Shown here: one piece after another, positions 57,364-64,000 of the stretch | How the letters are laid out: every line of letters starts with the position of its first letter | Numbering within the stretch: position 1 is the stretch's first letter | Assembly (NCBI RefSeq): GCF_041893525.1 | Contig: NZ_CP169070.1 | Length of the DNA: 64,000 nucleotides | Source of the DNA: Phaeobacter bryozoorum | GTDB taxonomy: Bacteria > Pseudomonadota > Alphaproteobacteria > Rhodobacterales > Rhodobacteraceae | Reading direction: 5' to 3' (one strand) | Notes under the pieces: generated by a model | What the model was told of the DNA's origin: nothing | What the model saw: the letters and a program-made list of their open reading frames with translations, nothing else | Databases searched by the model: none | Position numbers and translations under genes: made by a program

Positions 57364-58619
57364 GACGGATCCGCCGCGCCGTTGCCATCGCCGCCGGGCC
57401 GCACCCGTTCGCCTGCGCTGACAAAACCCTGTCCGACGGTGATCAGCCGCAGCTGATCCGGCAGGCCGCTGACCCAGACACCGGCGCCGTCGCGCGCTGA
57501 CTGGACGATCTCCACCGGGGTAAAGACCACACGGTCGGTGTCATCGACAGATTTGACGCCCAGCCCCCCTGCCATATCCAGCGAGAGCAGCGCCGGTGAC
57601 AGGAAATGCGCCTGGACCTGATCCAGCGGCACCTCGATCCGGGCGCTGACCCCGGCCGGGATCGCAGCGCTGCGCTCCGCCGGATTGGCCAGCGTCAGCT
57701 CGGCGGTGAAGCTGCGGGTCTCTGCCGCCGCACTCTGCCCCAGAAAACTCAGCCGCCCCTCGCCGCTGCGCCCGTCCAGAAACCGGACCTGCGCGATGGC
57801 CCCTTCGGTCAGGGAGCCGCGCTGGTGCTGGGGCACCTGAAACACCACCCGCAGCGGATCCAGCGCCACCACCCGCGCCACCTCGGCCCCCTCCTGCACA
57901 TAGGCACCGGGGGTGAGGTCAAAGGCTTCGAGATGCCCGGCAAAGGGCGCGGTCAGCTGCGTTTCCGCCAGAGATTGCCGGGCCGCGGCAAGATCCGCCT
58001 TGGCCACGGCCAGCGCCTCGCGCGCCTCGCTCAGCCGCTGATCGGTGGTCGATCCCCGCTGATGCAGCGCCGCCGCGCGCGTGTACTCGTGTTCGGCCCG
58101 CAATTGCGAGGCCTCCGCCCGCGCCAGCGCCGCCTGCTGGGGACCGGCCTGCAAGGTGGCGAGGATCTGCCCCTGCGCAACCCGTGCGCCCTTCGCCACC
58201 GCAACGGTGGCCACATGGCCCGACATCTCCGCCCGCAGGGTGGCGTCCCGGTCAGCCCTGCTATGCCCCTCGGCGTGCAGCAGCCGTGTCACCGGCGCCG
58301 CCTGTGACAGCTGCACAGCGACAGAAACAGGCTCTGTTACGGAGGAATTCCCACCATCGGGCGGCGGCAGCGGGGCGGCGGGCCAGAACAGCCCGACCAG
58401 CATCCAGACCACCAGCCCCAGATAGATCGCCGCCGCCAGCAGTGGCGGCCATGTCGCCCTGGCATCGCTGACAAACACCAGCTCAACCGGCGCCGCTTGA
58501 GCGGCCCCGGTAACGGCAGAGAGCGGCGGCACGGCGGCAGCGGGGCCGGTTGGCGGCGCGGTCTCCCGCCGCGCCGCCCCTGCCCTGCCCTGCGGTTTCG
58601 AGTGAAGCGGAGACGCCAT
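57360..58619 (-). CDS. RND efflux periplasmic adaptor (membrane fusion protein)
   Basis: 419 residues with an unusually long cytoplasmic N-terminus (about 55 residues, Pro/Ala-rich) before the membrane anchor (about 57-80). Lipoyl halves flank an alpha-hairpin (about 155-210), with the barrel domain after it (RLSFLGQSAAAETRSFT). It couples the RND pump to an outer-membrane channel. It lies between the MipA-like gene (3 bp gap) and the pump gene (4-nt overlap), so it is part of one operon. Confidence 0.88.
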   Translation of the reverse strand: MASPLHSKPQGRAGAARRETAPPTGPAAAVPPLSAVTGAAQAAPVELVFVSDARATWPPLLAAAIYLGLVVWMLVGLFWPAAPLPPPDGGNSSVTEPVSVAVQLSQAAPVTRLLHAEGHSRADRDATLRAEMSGHVATVAVAKGARVAQGQILATLQAGPQQAALARAEASQLRAEHEYTRAAALHQRGSTTDQRLSEAREALAVAKADLAAARQSLAETQLTAPFAGHLEAFDLTPGAYVQEGAEVARVVALDPLRVVFQVPQHQRGSLTEGAIAQVRFLDGRSGEGRLSFLGQSAAAETRSFTAELTLANPAERSAAIPAGVSARIEVPLDQVQAHFLSPALLSLDMAGGLGVKSVDDTDRVVFTPVEIVQSARDGAGVWVSGLPDQLRLITVGQGFVSAGERVRPGGDGNGAADPS

Positions 58620-58622
58620 GGA

Positions 58623-59375
58623 TCAGAAGCTGTAGATCAGGCCAAGCCCGACCGAATAGCTGTCCTTGGTATTGGTCAGCGGGCTGTCGTGAACCTTCTT
58701 GTCGATCAGCTGATAATTCACCGTCCCCAGCACCGACAACGTGTCGCTGATCGGGTAGACCATGGTCATATCCACAAACGGCTCGGTGGTGGAGCCAACA
58801 TCATAAGCGGCCCGCTGCGCGTTCGCCTCGCTGGCGGACACCCCGTAAAGGAAGTTGTTCAGCTTGCCGTCGCGCATCCGCGCCCCGGCGCCAATATCGA
58901 CACCCAGCTGGCCCATCTGGAACTCGGTCCCGAATTTGGCCTCCGCGTGATAGCCGTCATGCTCATTGGAGACATCCACCATCGCGCTGCCCGCCACATA
59001 GAACCCGTCAAAACGATAGGTCATGTCAAATCCCGCCTCGATCGGTGTGCTGCGCTTCAGCCCGGCAAACAGCGGCTTGTTCTCCGGGTAATCCGGCTTT
59101 TCGCCCGCACCCACGCGCACCGAAACCTGCAGGTCCTCGCTGTTCAGAATATGATAGGCGACCCCGTCCCAGCCCAGATGCAGCCGGTCGCTGTCATAGG
59201 ACACAAACGGCAGGGCGGCGGCTTCGGTGCTTTCGCCCTTGTAAAGGTCGGAGGAGGCAAACGCCCCCAGCCCGAGGGTAAACTGGCCGTTGGAAAACAG
59301 CCCCTCGGCGGCGGCGCCAGATGCGCCCGCCAGACTACACGCGGTCACAAGAGCGGCGCTGCGATAAAAATTCAT
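58623..59375 (-). CDS. MipA/OmpV-family outer-membrane protein
   Basis: 250 residues from the ATG at 59375, preceded by AAGGATAAG; the longer frame is rejected because this start opens the signal peptide (cleavage near residue 24, AAA-E). The mature protein has alternating amphipathic strands and ends in the aromatic C-terminal Phe of outer-membrane barrels (LGLGLIYSF). MipA/OmpV proteins are barrels of unclear function. Here it precedes the RND adaptor and may take part in efflux across the outer membrane. Confidence 0.8.
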   Translation of the reverse strand: MNFYRSAALVTACSLAGASGAAAEGLFSNGQFTLGLGAFASSDLYKGESTEAAALPFVSYDSDRLHLGWDGVAYHILNSEDLQVSVRVGAGEKPDYPENKPLFAGLKRSTPIEAGFDMTYRFDGFYVAGSAMVDVSNEHDGYHAEAKFGTEFQMGQLGVDIGAGARMRDGKLNNFLYGVSASEANAQRAAYDVGSTTEPFVDMTMVYPISDTLSVLGTVNYQLIDKKVHDSPLTNTKDSYSVGLGLIYSF

Positions 59376-59476
59376 GGTCTTATCCTTTTTCAGATCGTGT
59401 TTTAGGTCTTGGGTATGGGTTTCGGGACGCCCCGGCGCGCCCTCGACAGGCGCGGGCGATGCTGGCCAGCTGCGGA

Positions 59477-60043
59477 TCAGCGCAGCCGGTGGGTGATATC
59501 GGCATGGACCACGCAAGGCTCGGCTGAACCGATCTGCCTGACCATGCGCGGCGGAAAGCTGATCGTGGCCACCGCCTTCTGATCAATCAGCCCCTCCGAA
59601 ATCACCCGTGTCTGCAACTCGGTCACGGTGGTGACCTTGCCGAACAGGGTGCGCTCGACCTCGGTCATCACCCCTTCCCAGCGGTTGGGGCTGGTGCGGG
59701 TCCAGTTGATATCTACCTCCCAGGCCGCATTGAGCTGGTTCAGATCCAGTGGTTTGGAAAAATGCAGGGGCTTGGAATAAAGCACCTCATCCTTTGCATC
59801 GGACTCGATCTCGCGCCGCAGCGTCGCCGAACAGCCGCTGACCGACCGGAACTGCATCAGCGCCAGCCAATGCCCGTCGCGCGGCTGGATGTCATCGCTG
59901 CCGGTTCCGGCGCTGGTCGCAGGGGTGGCCCCGATGGCAAACCCCAGTGCGATGCAGAACACCACCGGCAGCAGCGGCACGGCGCGCCGATACCGCCGCA
60001 GCGCAGAGGTCAGATAACGGGACTGAAACGAAGGTCTGAGCAT
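59477..60043 (-). CDS. Periplasmic protein of unknown function in the RND operon
   Basis: 188 residues with an N-terminal hydrophobic segment (about 22-42) and Ala-rich cleavage region, then a soluble domain with two Cys (SGCSAT and EPCVVH) that could form a disulfide. I recognise no family. Its position as first gene of the leftward MipA-adaptor-pump operon, and divergent from the ArsR pair, suggests a role with the pump. The start at 60043 is the only Met ahead of the hydrophobic segment. Confidence 0.6.
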   Translation of the reverse strand: MLRPSFQSRYLTSALRRYRRAVPLLPVVFCIALGFAIGATPATSAGTGSDDIQPRDGHWLALMQFRSVSGCSATLRREIESDAKDEVLYSKPLHFSKPLDLNQLNAAWEVDINWTRTSPNRWEGVMTEVERTLFGKVTTVTELQTRVISEGLIDQKAVATISFPPRMVRQIGSAEPCVVHADITHRLR

Positions 60044-60250
60044 GGCGGGGTCTCTCTCTGGTCAGATATTCCGGTTGCGCAACAGCAGGGCTGTAGAGGG
60101 CAGGCCATCCGCCGCCTCGCCCTGACCCTAGCCAGAGCCCCGCAGCCCCGTCGTCCAACCGGGCCGGAAAGGACGCCAGACTGCCCGTCCCGGCAGGACA
60201 GGACGCCGGACAGCACGGTTTTGCCCCCGACCAGCGGGGGGGTCCGGCGC

Positions 60251-60336
60251 GATACCGCAAATCAGGCTTGACGTGAAACCATAAGGTATCATATTAAAAG
60301 GATACCGAACGGTATCATATAAGGAGCAGATACCGC
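60251..60336. promoter_or_regulatory. ArsR-type operator repeats in the divergent promoter
   Basis: GGTATCATAT is repeated at 60285-60294 and 60311-60320 (26 bp apart). Its inverted partner GATACC occurs at 60251, 60301 and 60330. The pair GGTATC...GGATACC spans 60285-60306 as an inverted repeat, typical of ArsR-family sites. It lies directly before the ArsR ribosome site AAGGAG and between the divergent RND operon and arsR. The rest of the 60044-60337 gap is GC-rich without a gene. Confidence 0.7.
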
Positions 60337-60337
60337 C

Positions 60338-60664
60338 ATGTCACAGCAGACGCCGGAGCAACTGGCCTTTCGCGCCCTGGCGGATCCGACACGCCGCCAG
60401 ATCCTCCGGCTGCTGGCGCAGGACAGCCTCACCATCGCCGAGGTTGCGGAGAATTTTCAGATGACCCGCGCCGCAGTGAAGAAACATCTCACCATTCTGG
60501 ACGAGGGCAATCTGATCTCGGTCCAGACCGAGGGCCGCGCCCGGCTCAATCACCTCAACCCGGATGGGCTGCGGCAGGTGTTCGACTGGTTCGGCTTCTT
60601 TGATGCCTTCTGGGACGACCGCCTTGCGACGCTCAAATCCGAAATCGAAAAGGACATCCAATGA
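60338..60664 (+). CDS. ArsR-family repressor
   Basis: 108-residue winged-helix protein (HTH about 30-55, TIAEVAENFQMTRAAVKKHLTIL). It lacks the CxC metal box of arsenic sensors, and belongs to the subgroup paired with SRPBCC proteins. AAGGAG precedes the ATG at 60338. Its stop overlaps the next start (ATGA). It probably represses its own operon and, through the shared operator, the divergent efflux genes. Confidence 0.9.
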   Translation: MSQQTPEQLAFRALADPTRRQILRLLAQDSLTIAEVAENFQMTRAAVKKHLTILDEGNLISVQTEGRARLNHLNPDGLRQVFDWFGFFDAFWDDRLATLKSEIEKDIQ

Positions 60665-61074
60665 CCGATACGATCCTGCGCAAATCCATCTATCTGCGGG
60701 CCACCCCGGCCCAGGTCTGGGCCTATCTGACAGAGCCGGAGAAACTGGCGATCTGGTTCCACAAACCCCAGACCCCGCTGGTCGAAGGCCCCTATGAGAT
60801 GTTCGGCACCGAAAGCGGCAAGCGGCTGATGTGGGGCGAGGTGCTGCTGGCGGAGCCCTTCACCCGCCTTGACTACAGCTTTACCATCGCGCCGATGGGC
60901 GATGGCACCAGCACCGTCTCTTGGACGCTAGAGGAGGTGCCCGGCGGCACCAATCTGTCGCTGACCCACACCGGCCTGCCACAGGGGGTCGAGGCCTTTG
61001 ACCTGTTGCTGGCGCTGGACAAGGGATGGGACGAACATTTGGGCCGGATGCGGGCCTCCGCCCACGACAGCTGA
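60661..61074 (+). CDS. SRPBCC/AHSA1-family ligand-binding protein
   Basis: 137 residues; START/Bet v1-like hydrophobic-pocket fold (AHSA1), recognised from ATPAQVWAYLTEPEKLAIWF at the N-terminus and GWDEHLGRM near the end. Pairs of ArsR and AHSA1 genes are common in bacteria, and the SRPBCC protein may bind a hydrophobic ligand or modulate the repressor. It is translationally coupled to the ArsR gene by a 4-nt overlap. Confidence 0.88.
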   Translation: MTDTILRKSIYLRATPAQVWAYLTEPEKLAIWFHKPQTPLVEGPYEMFGTESGKRLMWGEVLLAEPFTRLDYSFTIAPMGDGTSTVSWTLEEVPGGTNLSLTHTGLPQGVEAFDLLLALDKGWDEHLGRMRASAHDS

Positions 61075-61117
61075 GCAGCGCAGCGGGCCGGACCTGCCGT
61101 TCGCAGAGGCCAAAGGC

Positions 61118-62059
61118 TCAGTCGATAACGGTCACGCCGGGCAGGCTGCGGATCAGATCAATATCCGCGAAATAGCGCTCTGTCATCTCATCGACGAATC
61201 CCTGCGACCAGCCCGGCAGGTCAATTTCCTCTTCCACCGCATCCTCCGCGTGGAAATAGGACAGGAACAGCTCGCGCACCTGATTGCGCTGCTGTTCCGA
61301 CAGCTTCGGACGCTCGGCCAGATAGGCCTCCAGCCGCCGGGTGCCTTCCTCCGTCATCGCCTGACGCAGAATATCCGTCTCACCGGTGAACCGGTAGCCC
61401 GCGCCCAACCCGGTGACATGTCCCAGCACCTGCGGCCAGACCACCGGCGTTTCCTCATTGCACCAGACGGTGATCGCGCAATCGGGATTTGCGGTCAGGA
61501 TATCGCCGACCACCTCGGACCAGCGCAGCTCCATCAGGTCGGTATCCCTGGCAAACCCGTACCAATCCTTCTGCGACTGCGCGGCAAACCCGGCCGGCAC
61601 CAGCGTCGCCGGATTGCGCAGACCCAGGAAAAACTCGCAGCGATGATCGGCAAACACCGCCCGCAGCGCGGCGGTATTGGCACCGGCATTGCGATAAAGC
61701 CGCCCGTCATTCAGCATCCAGGCCGGCACGCCCAGAATCGCCGACATCGACAGCACCACCCGCGCCGGATCCGCGTCGCGCAGTACCCCCTCGAGAAAGT
61801 CTTCGCACGCCTCGTCGCTGATCCCCTCCTTTGCGGCGCGGCCCTTCAGATCGGTCAGGTCTTTCAGATAGGTTCCCGGTCGGCGCACCAGCACGCCATC
61901 CTGCAACAGCCGCGCCGAATCCCGGCGCAGCGACCAGATCAGCTGATCCTCATCGGTAAACGGCGCCCCGATATGCAGCGCAACCGTCAGATCTCCTGCC
62001 CCGCCTCCAGATGTGGAGCCGGTCACGCCAGAGATGGTCTGCGGTTCTGTCATCGTCAA
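61118..62059 (-). CDS. Conserved protein of unknown function (possible sulfotransferase-like fold)
   Basis: 313 residues, soluble, rich in acidic residues and Trp. The N-terminal VALHIGAPFTDEDQLIWSLRRD and a later LGLRNPATLVPAGFAA recall P-loop sulfotransferase-like proteins, but no certain catalytic motif is present. I believe similar proteins occur in other Rhodobacteraceae (from memory, unverified). It is a single gene between the AHSA1 gene (convergent) and the sensor kinase. The 62060-62351 gap upstream shows no clear gene. Confidence 0.55.
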   Translation of the reverse strand: MTMTEPQTISGVTGSTSGGGAGDLTVALHIGAPFTDEDQLIWSLRRDSARLLQDGVLVRRPGTYLKDLTDLKGRAAKEGISDEACEDFLEGVLRDADPARVVLSMSAILGVPAWMLNDGRLYRNAGANTAALRAVFADHRCEFFLGLRNPATLVPAGFAAQSQKDWYGFARDTDLMELRWSEVVGDILTANPDCAITVWCNEETPVVWPQVLGHVTGLGAGYRFTGETDILRQAMTEEGTRRLEAYLAERPKLSEQQRNQVRELFLSYFHAEDAVEEEIDLPGWSQGFVDEMTERYFADIDLIRSLPGVTVID

Positions 62060-62351
62060 ACTCCGCCTTGGGGTCGCCGGATCACAACCCGCGGCCCATA
62101 ACAGGCCGCCCCAGCCCCGATGTCACAATAAGGTTGCCCTTAAGACCATAATTAACGGGGTGTTTGTCTTTGTTTTGTCCCAATTTTGTCCTTAATGCAG
62201 CCGCCGCACGCAGGCCGGGCCGATCAGGTGTCAGCCCGTGTGTAGCCAGCCCGCGGAAGAAGAGTCAATGCAACCGCAGGGATTGGTCTGTAATGCCTTT
62301 GTTAGAGCCTGAATTTATGAACCCCAAGCGCGCAGCTGGCCAGGAACAGGT

Positions 62352-64000
62352 CTAGCCGACAAGCTGCTTCGGCGCGGCGCCACCCTTCGCGAGGGGGCGA
62401 GGAAAACTCACCTCAAAGACCGCACCACGAGGCTGGGCCGCCGAAACCTGCACGGTTCCGCCCCAGCTCTCCACGGTTTTCTTGATAAACGCCAGCCCCA
62501 GCCCGCTGCCTTCGGTCGAGGAGGACAGCCGGTGGAACGGGGCAAAGATCCGCTCGCGGTGTTCCTCCGGGATGCCCGGGCCATCGTCGCGCACCGAGAT
62601 CGTCACCGCATCGGGACCGGTTTTCGCGCTCAGCACCACATGGCCGCGTTCCCGGTCGTGATGCTGAAAGGCGTTGGCGATCAGGTTGCGCATCACCATG
62701 TCAAAGGCGATCGGATTGACCTGTAGTTCCGGCATCCCCGCTTCGATGATCACCTCGAAACCGGCGCGCGGTCCGGCCAGTTCCAGCACCTCATGCAGGC
62801 GCTGCGATGGCTCGATCACCTCCGCCTGATGGCTCTCGCTATGGGTGGTGGAATAGACCAGCAGATCCTGCACCAGCTGCATCATCCGCTGCGACAGGCG
62901 TTCCATTTCAACCCAGTTGGAGCGGACGCCGTCGGGCAGATCTATCCCGGCTTCCTGCATGTCCTCGGCCACGAAATCAATCAGGTTGAGCAGGCTGAAC
63001 AAAGGCGCCTTCAGATCATGTGCCGCAATGGCGGAGAAGGTGCGCAGATCCTCATTGACCACCTCCAGCGACCGGGCCTGCGCGGCAATCAGATCCTGCT
63101 GTTCCTGCAAGCGGGTCACATCCACCCGCAGGGAGGCAAAATGCCGGGGCCCCAGCTTGACATCACGGGCCTGAAACACCCGGCCATCCGTCGCGCGCAC
63201 TGTCCGTGGCTCGGATCTTCCGCGCTGCAGATCCTCAACAATCTGATCAACAAGGGATACAATCTGCGCATCGGTGTAGGGGTTTTCGATGGTGCCATCC
63301 ATATAGGATTTAATGATCATCTGCTGCATCGTCGCGCCCTTTTTCAGGGCCGCCACCATGCCGGGAAAGATCAGTTCAAACCCATGGTTCCAATGCACCG
63401 CCCGCAGGTTGTGATCATAGATCACGATGGCCGCAGCCACCTCATCCAGCGCCTCAACCAGCAGTTGGTCGCCAGCGCGATCCCTCAGCAACTTATTGGA
63501 TTTGTTGCGATAATAATGGAACCAATAGCCCAGCGTCAGGATGACCGCCACCAGAACGGCACCGATCAGCAGGCCCCAGCGCACCAGAATATTGTCCCAG
63601 ATCGTGCGCGACTGGCCAAACCATTTCTTGTCCAGATCGCGCAGCAAGTTGGCGTCAACACTTGCGGCGATGGCGGCGTCCAGCTCATCGCGCAGCGCCT
63701 CCTGCCCCGGCGCCACCAGGAACCCATAGGGGCTGCTGACCAGCGGCGGTGACAGCACCCGGACATGGTCGTCAACCTCAGCCATACGCAGCCGCCGCAG
63801 GAAACTGTTGTGGCCTGACACCACCACATCAATCTCACCGGTCAGAAACGGCAGGATCTGGGTGTCCATCGAGGCAAATTCGACCATCTCGGTGAAGGGG
63901 ATCTGGCGGGCACCGTCAACGGCGAAACTGCCGCTGACCACGCCGATATCCATTCCAGCGAGATCATCCAGCTCGTAGATCTGATCGCTCTTGCGGACAA
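62352..64000 (-). CDS. Hybrid sensor histidine kinase with periplasmic SBP_bac_3 sensor (partial, runs off right edge)
   Basis: At least 549 residues; the 5' end lies beyond the window because the frame stays open through position 64000. The visible N-terminus (DDLAGMDIGVVSGSF) is part of a bacterial solute-binding type 3 sensor domain. A membrane helix follows (WGLLIGAVLVAVILTLGYWF), then a PAS-like domain, a short coiled coil, the H-box AAHDLKAPLFSL with its phospho-accepting His, and an ATPase domain with N-box NLIANAFQH and G-boxes DDGPGIPEEH and EGSGLGLAF. It senses an amino-acid-like ligand and signals to an unseen response regulator. Confidence 0.88.
   Translation of the reverse strand, partial: VRKSDQIYELDDLAGMDIGVVSGSFAVDGARQIPFTEMVEFASMDTQILPFLTGEIDVVVSGHNSFLRRLRMAEVDDHVRVLSPPLVSSPYGFLVAPGQEALRDELDAAIAASVDANLLRDLDKKWFGQSRTIWDNILVRWGLLIGAVLVAVILTLGYWFHYYRNKSNKLLRDRAGDQLLVEALDEVAAAIVIYDHNLRAVHWNHGFELIFPGMVAALKKGATMQQMIIKSYMDGTIENPYTDAQIVSLVDQIVEDLQRGRSEPRTVRATDGRVFQARDVKLGPRHFASLRVDVTRLQEQQDLIAAQARSLEVVNEDLRTFSAIAAHDLKAPLFSLLNLIDFVAEDMQEAGIDLPDGVRSNWVEMERLSQRMMQLVQDLLVYSTTHSESHQAEVIEPSQRLHEVLELAGPRAGFEVIIEAGMPELQVNPIAFDMVMRNLIANAFQHHDRERGHVVLSAKTGPDAVTISVRDDGPGIPEEHRERIFAPFHRLSSSTEGSGLGLAFIKKTVESWGGTVQVSAAQPRGAVFEVSFPRPLAKGGAAPKQLVG

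Overview
The window is high-GC, densely packed DNA from an alphaproteobacterium. Gene content and arrangement point to a Roseobacter-group Rhodobacteraceae (Phaeobacter/Leisingera/Ruegeria-like). The supporting items are the DAB bicarbonate operon, a delta-class carbonic anhydrase, an AGCS-gcvTHP operon next to lipA, a DUF4347/RTX giant protein and a LuxR solo. No rRNA, tRNA, IS element or CRISPR array was recognised. The genus is an inference from gene content.

Region 1-12.5 kb (transport and envelope). It opens with the 5' end of a leftward membrane-anchored protein and a regulatory region with 11-bp-phased GTTCAT repeats. A secreted delta-class carbonic anhydrase follows. Next come three damaged genes: a frameshifted Ca2+-type P-type ATPase, a VIT/CCC1 protein lacking its N-terminal half, and a frameshifted formate/nitrite transporter. 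A leftward yhiI-rbbA-yhhJ-like efflux operon (HlyD, double-ABC/permease fusion, ABC-2 permease), a small cytochrome c and a Gfo/Idh/MocA dehydrogenase complete the block. Four single-base deletions at short G/C runs occur between 3.6 and 15 kb, which may be assembly errors.

Region 12.5-24.2 kb. A roughly 2,060-residue DUF4347 / cadherin-like / RTX exoprotein (one frameshift) is followed by a LysR regulator divergent from dabB-dabA, an inorganic-carbon uptake pair with all four predicted zinc ligands of DabA present.

Region 24.2-34.6 kb (one-carbon/glycine). An XRE-cupin regulator is divergent from a 48-residue Rossmann-like ORF, which is translationally coupled to lipA. The AGCS glycine/alanine symporter, gcvT, gcvH and gcvP follow, with a possible glycine-riboswitch-like leader before the symporter. 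A GlxA-type AraC regulator and a DAO-family oxidase come next.

Region 34.6-50.5 kb (siderophore island). This block reads as a complete petrobactin-type system. A leftward binding-protein / two-permease / ATPase uptake operon diverges from a TonB receptor. Rightward genes encode two NIS synthetases (AsbA- and AsbB-like), a 3,4-dihydroxybenzoate ligase (AsbC-like) and one 716-residue polypeptide fusing the AsbD carrier protein, AsbE transferase and AsbF dehydroshikimate dehydratase. The fusion keeps a strong internal Shine-Dalgarno and ATG exactly at the AsbF domain. A convergent ABC exporter and a DUF2218 protein close the island.

Region 50.5-64 kb (regulation and efflux). It holds a Fic protein, a LuxR solo, a membrane-anchored AraC regulator, and an RND efflux operon with a MipA/OmpV protein and an unknown periplasmic protein. 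That operon is divergent from an ArsR-SRPBCC pair with a repeated GGTATC operator. A conserved protein of unknown function and a hybrid sensor kinase running off the right edge finish the window.
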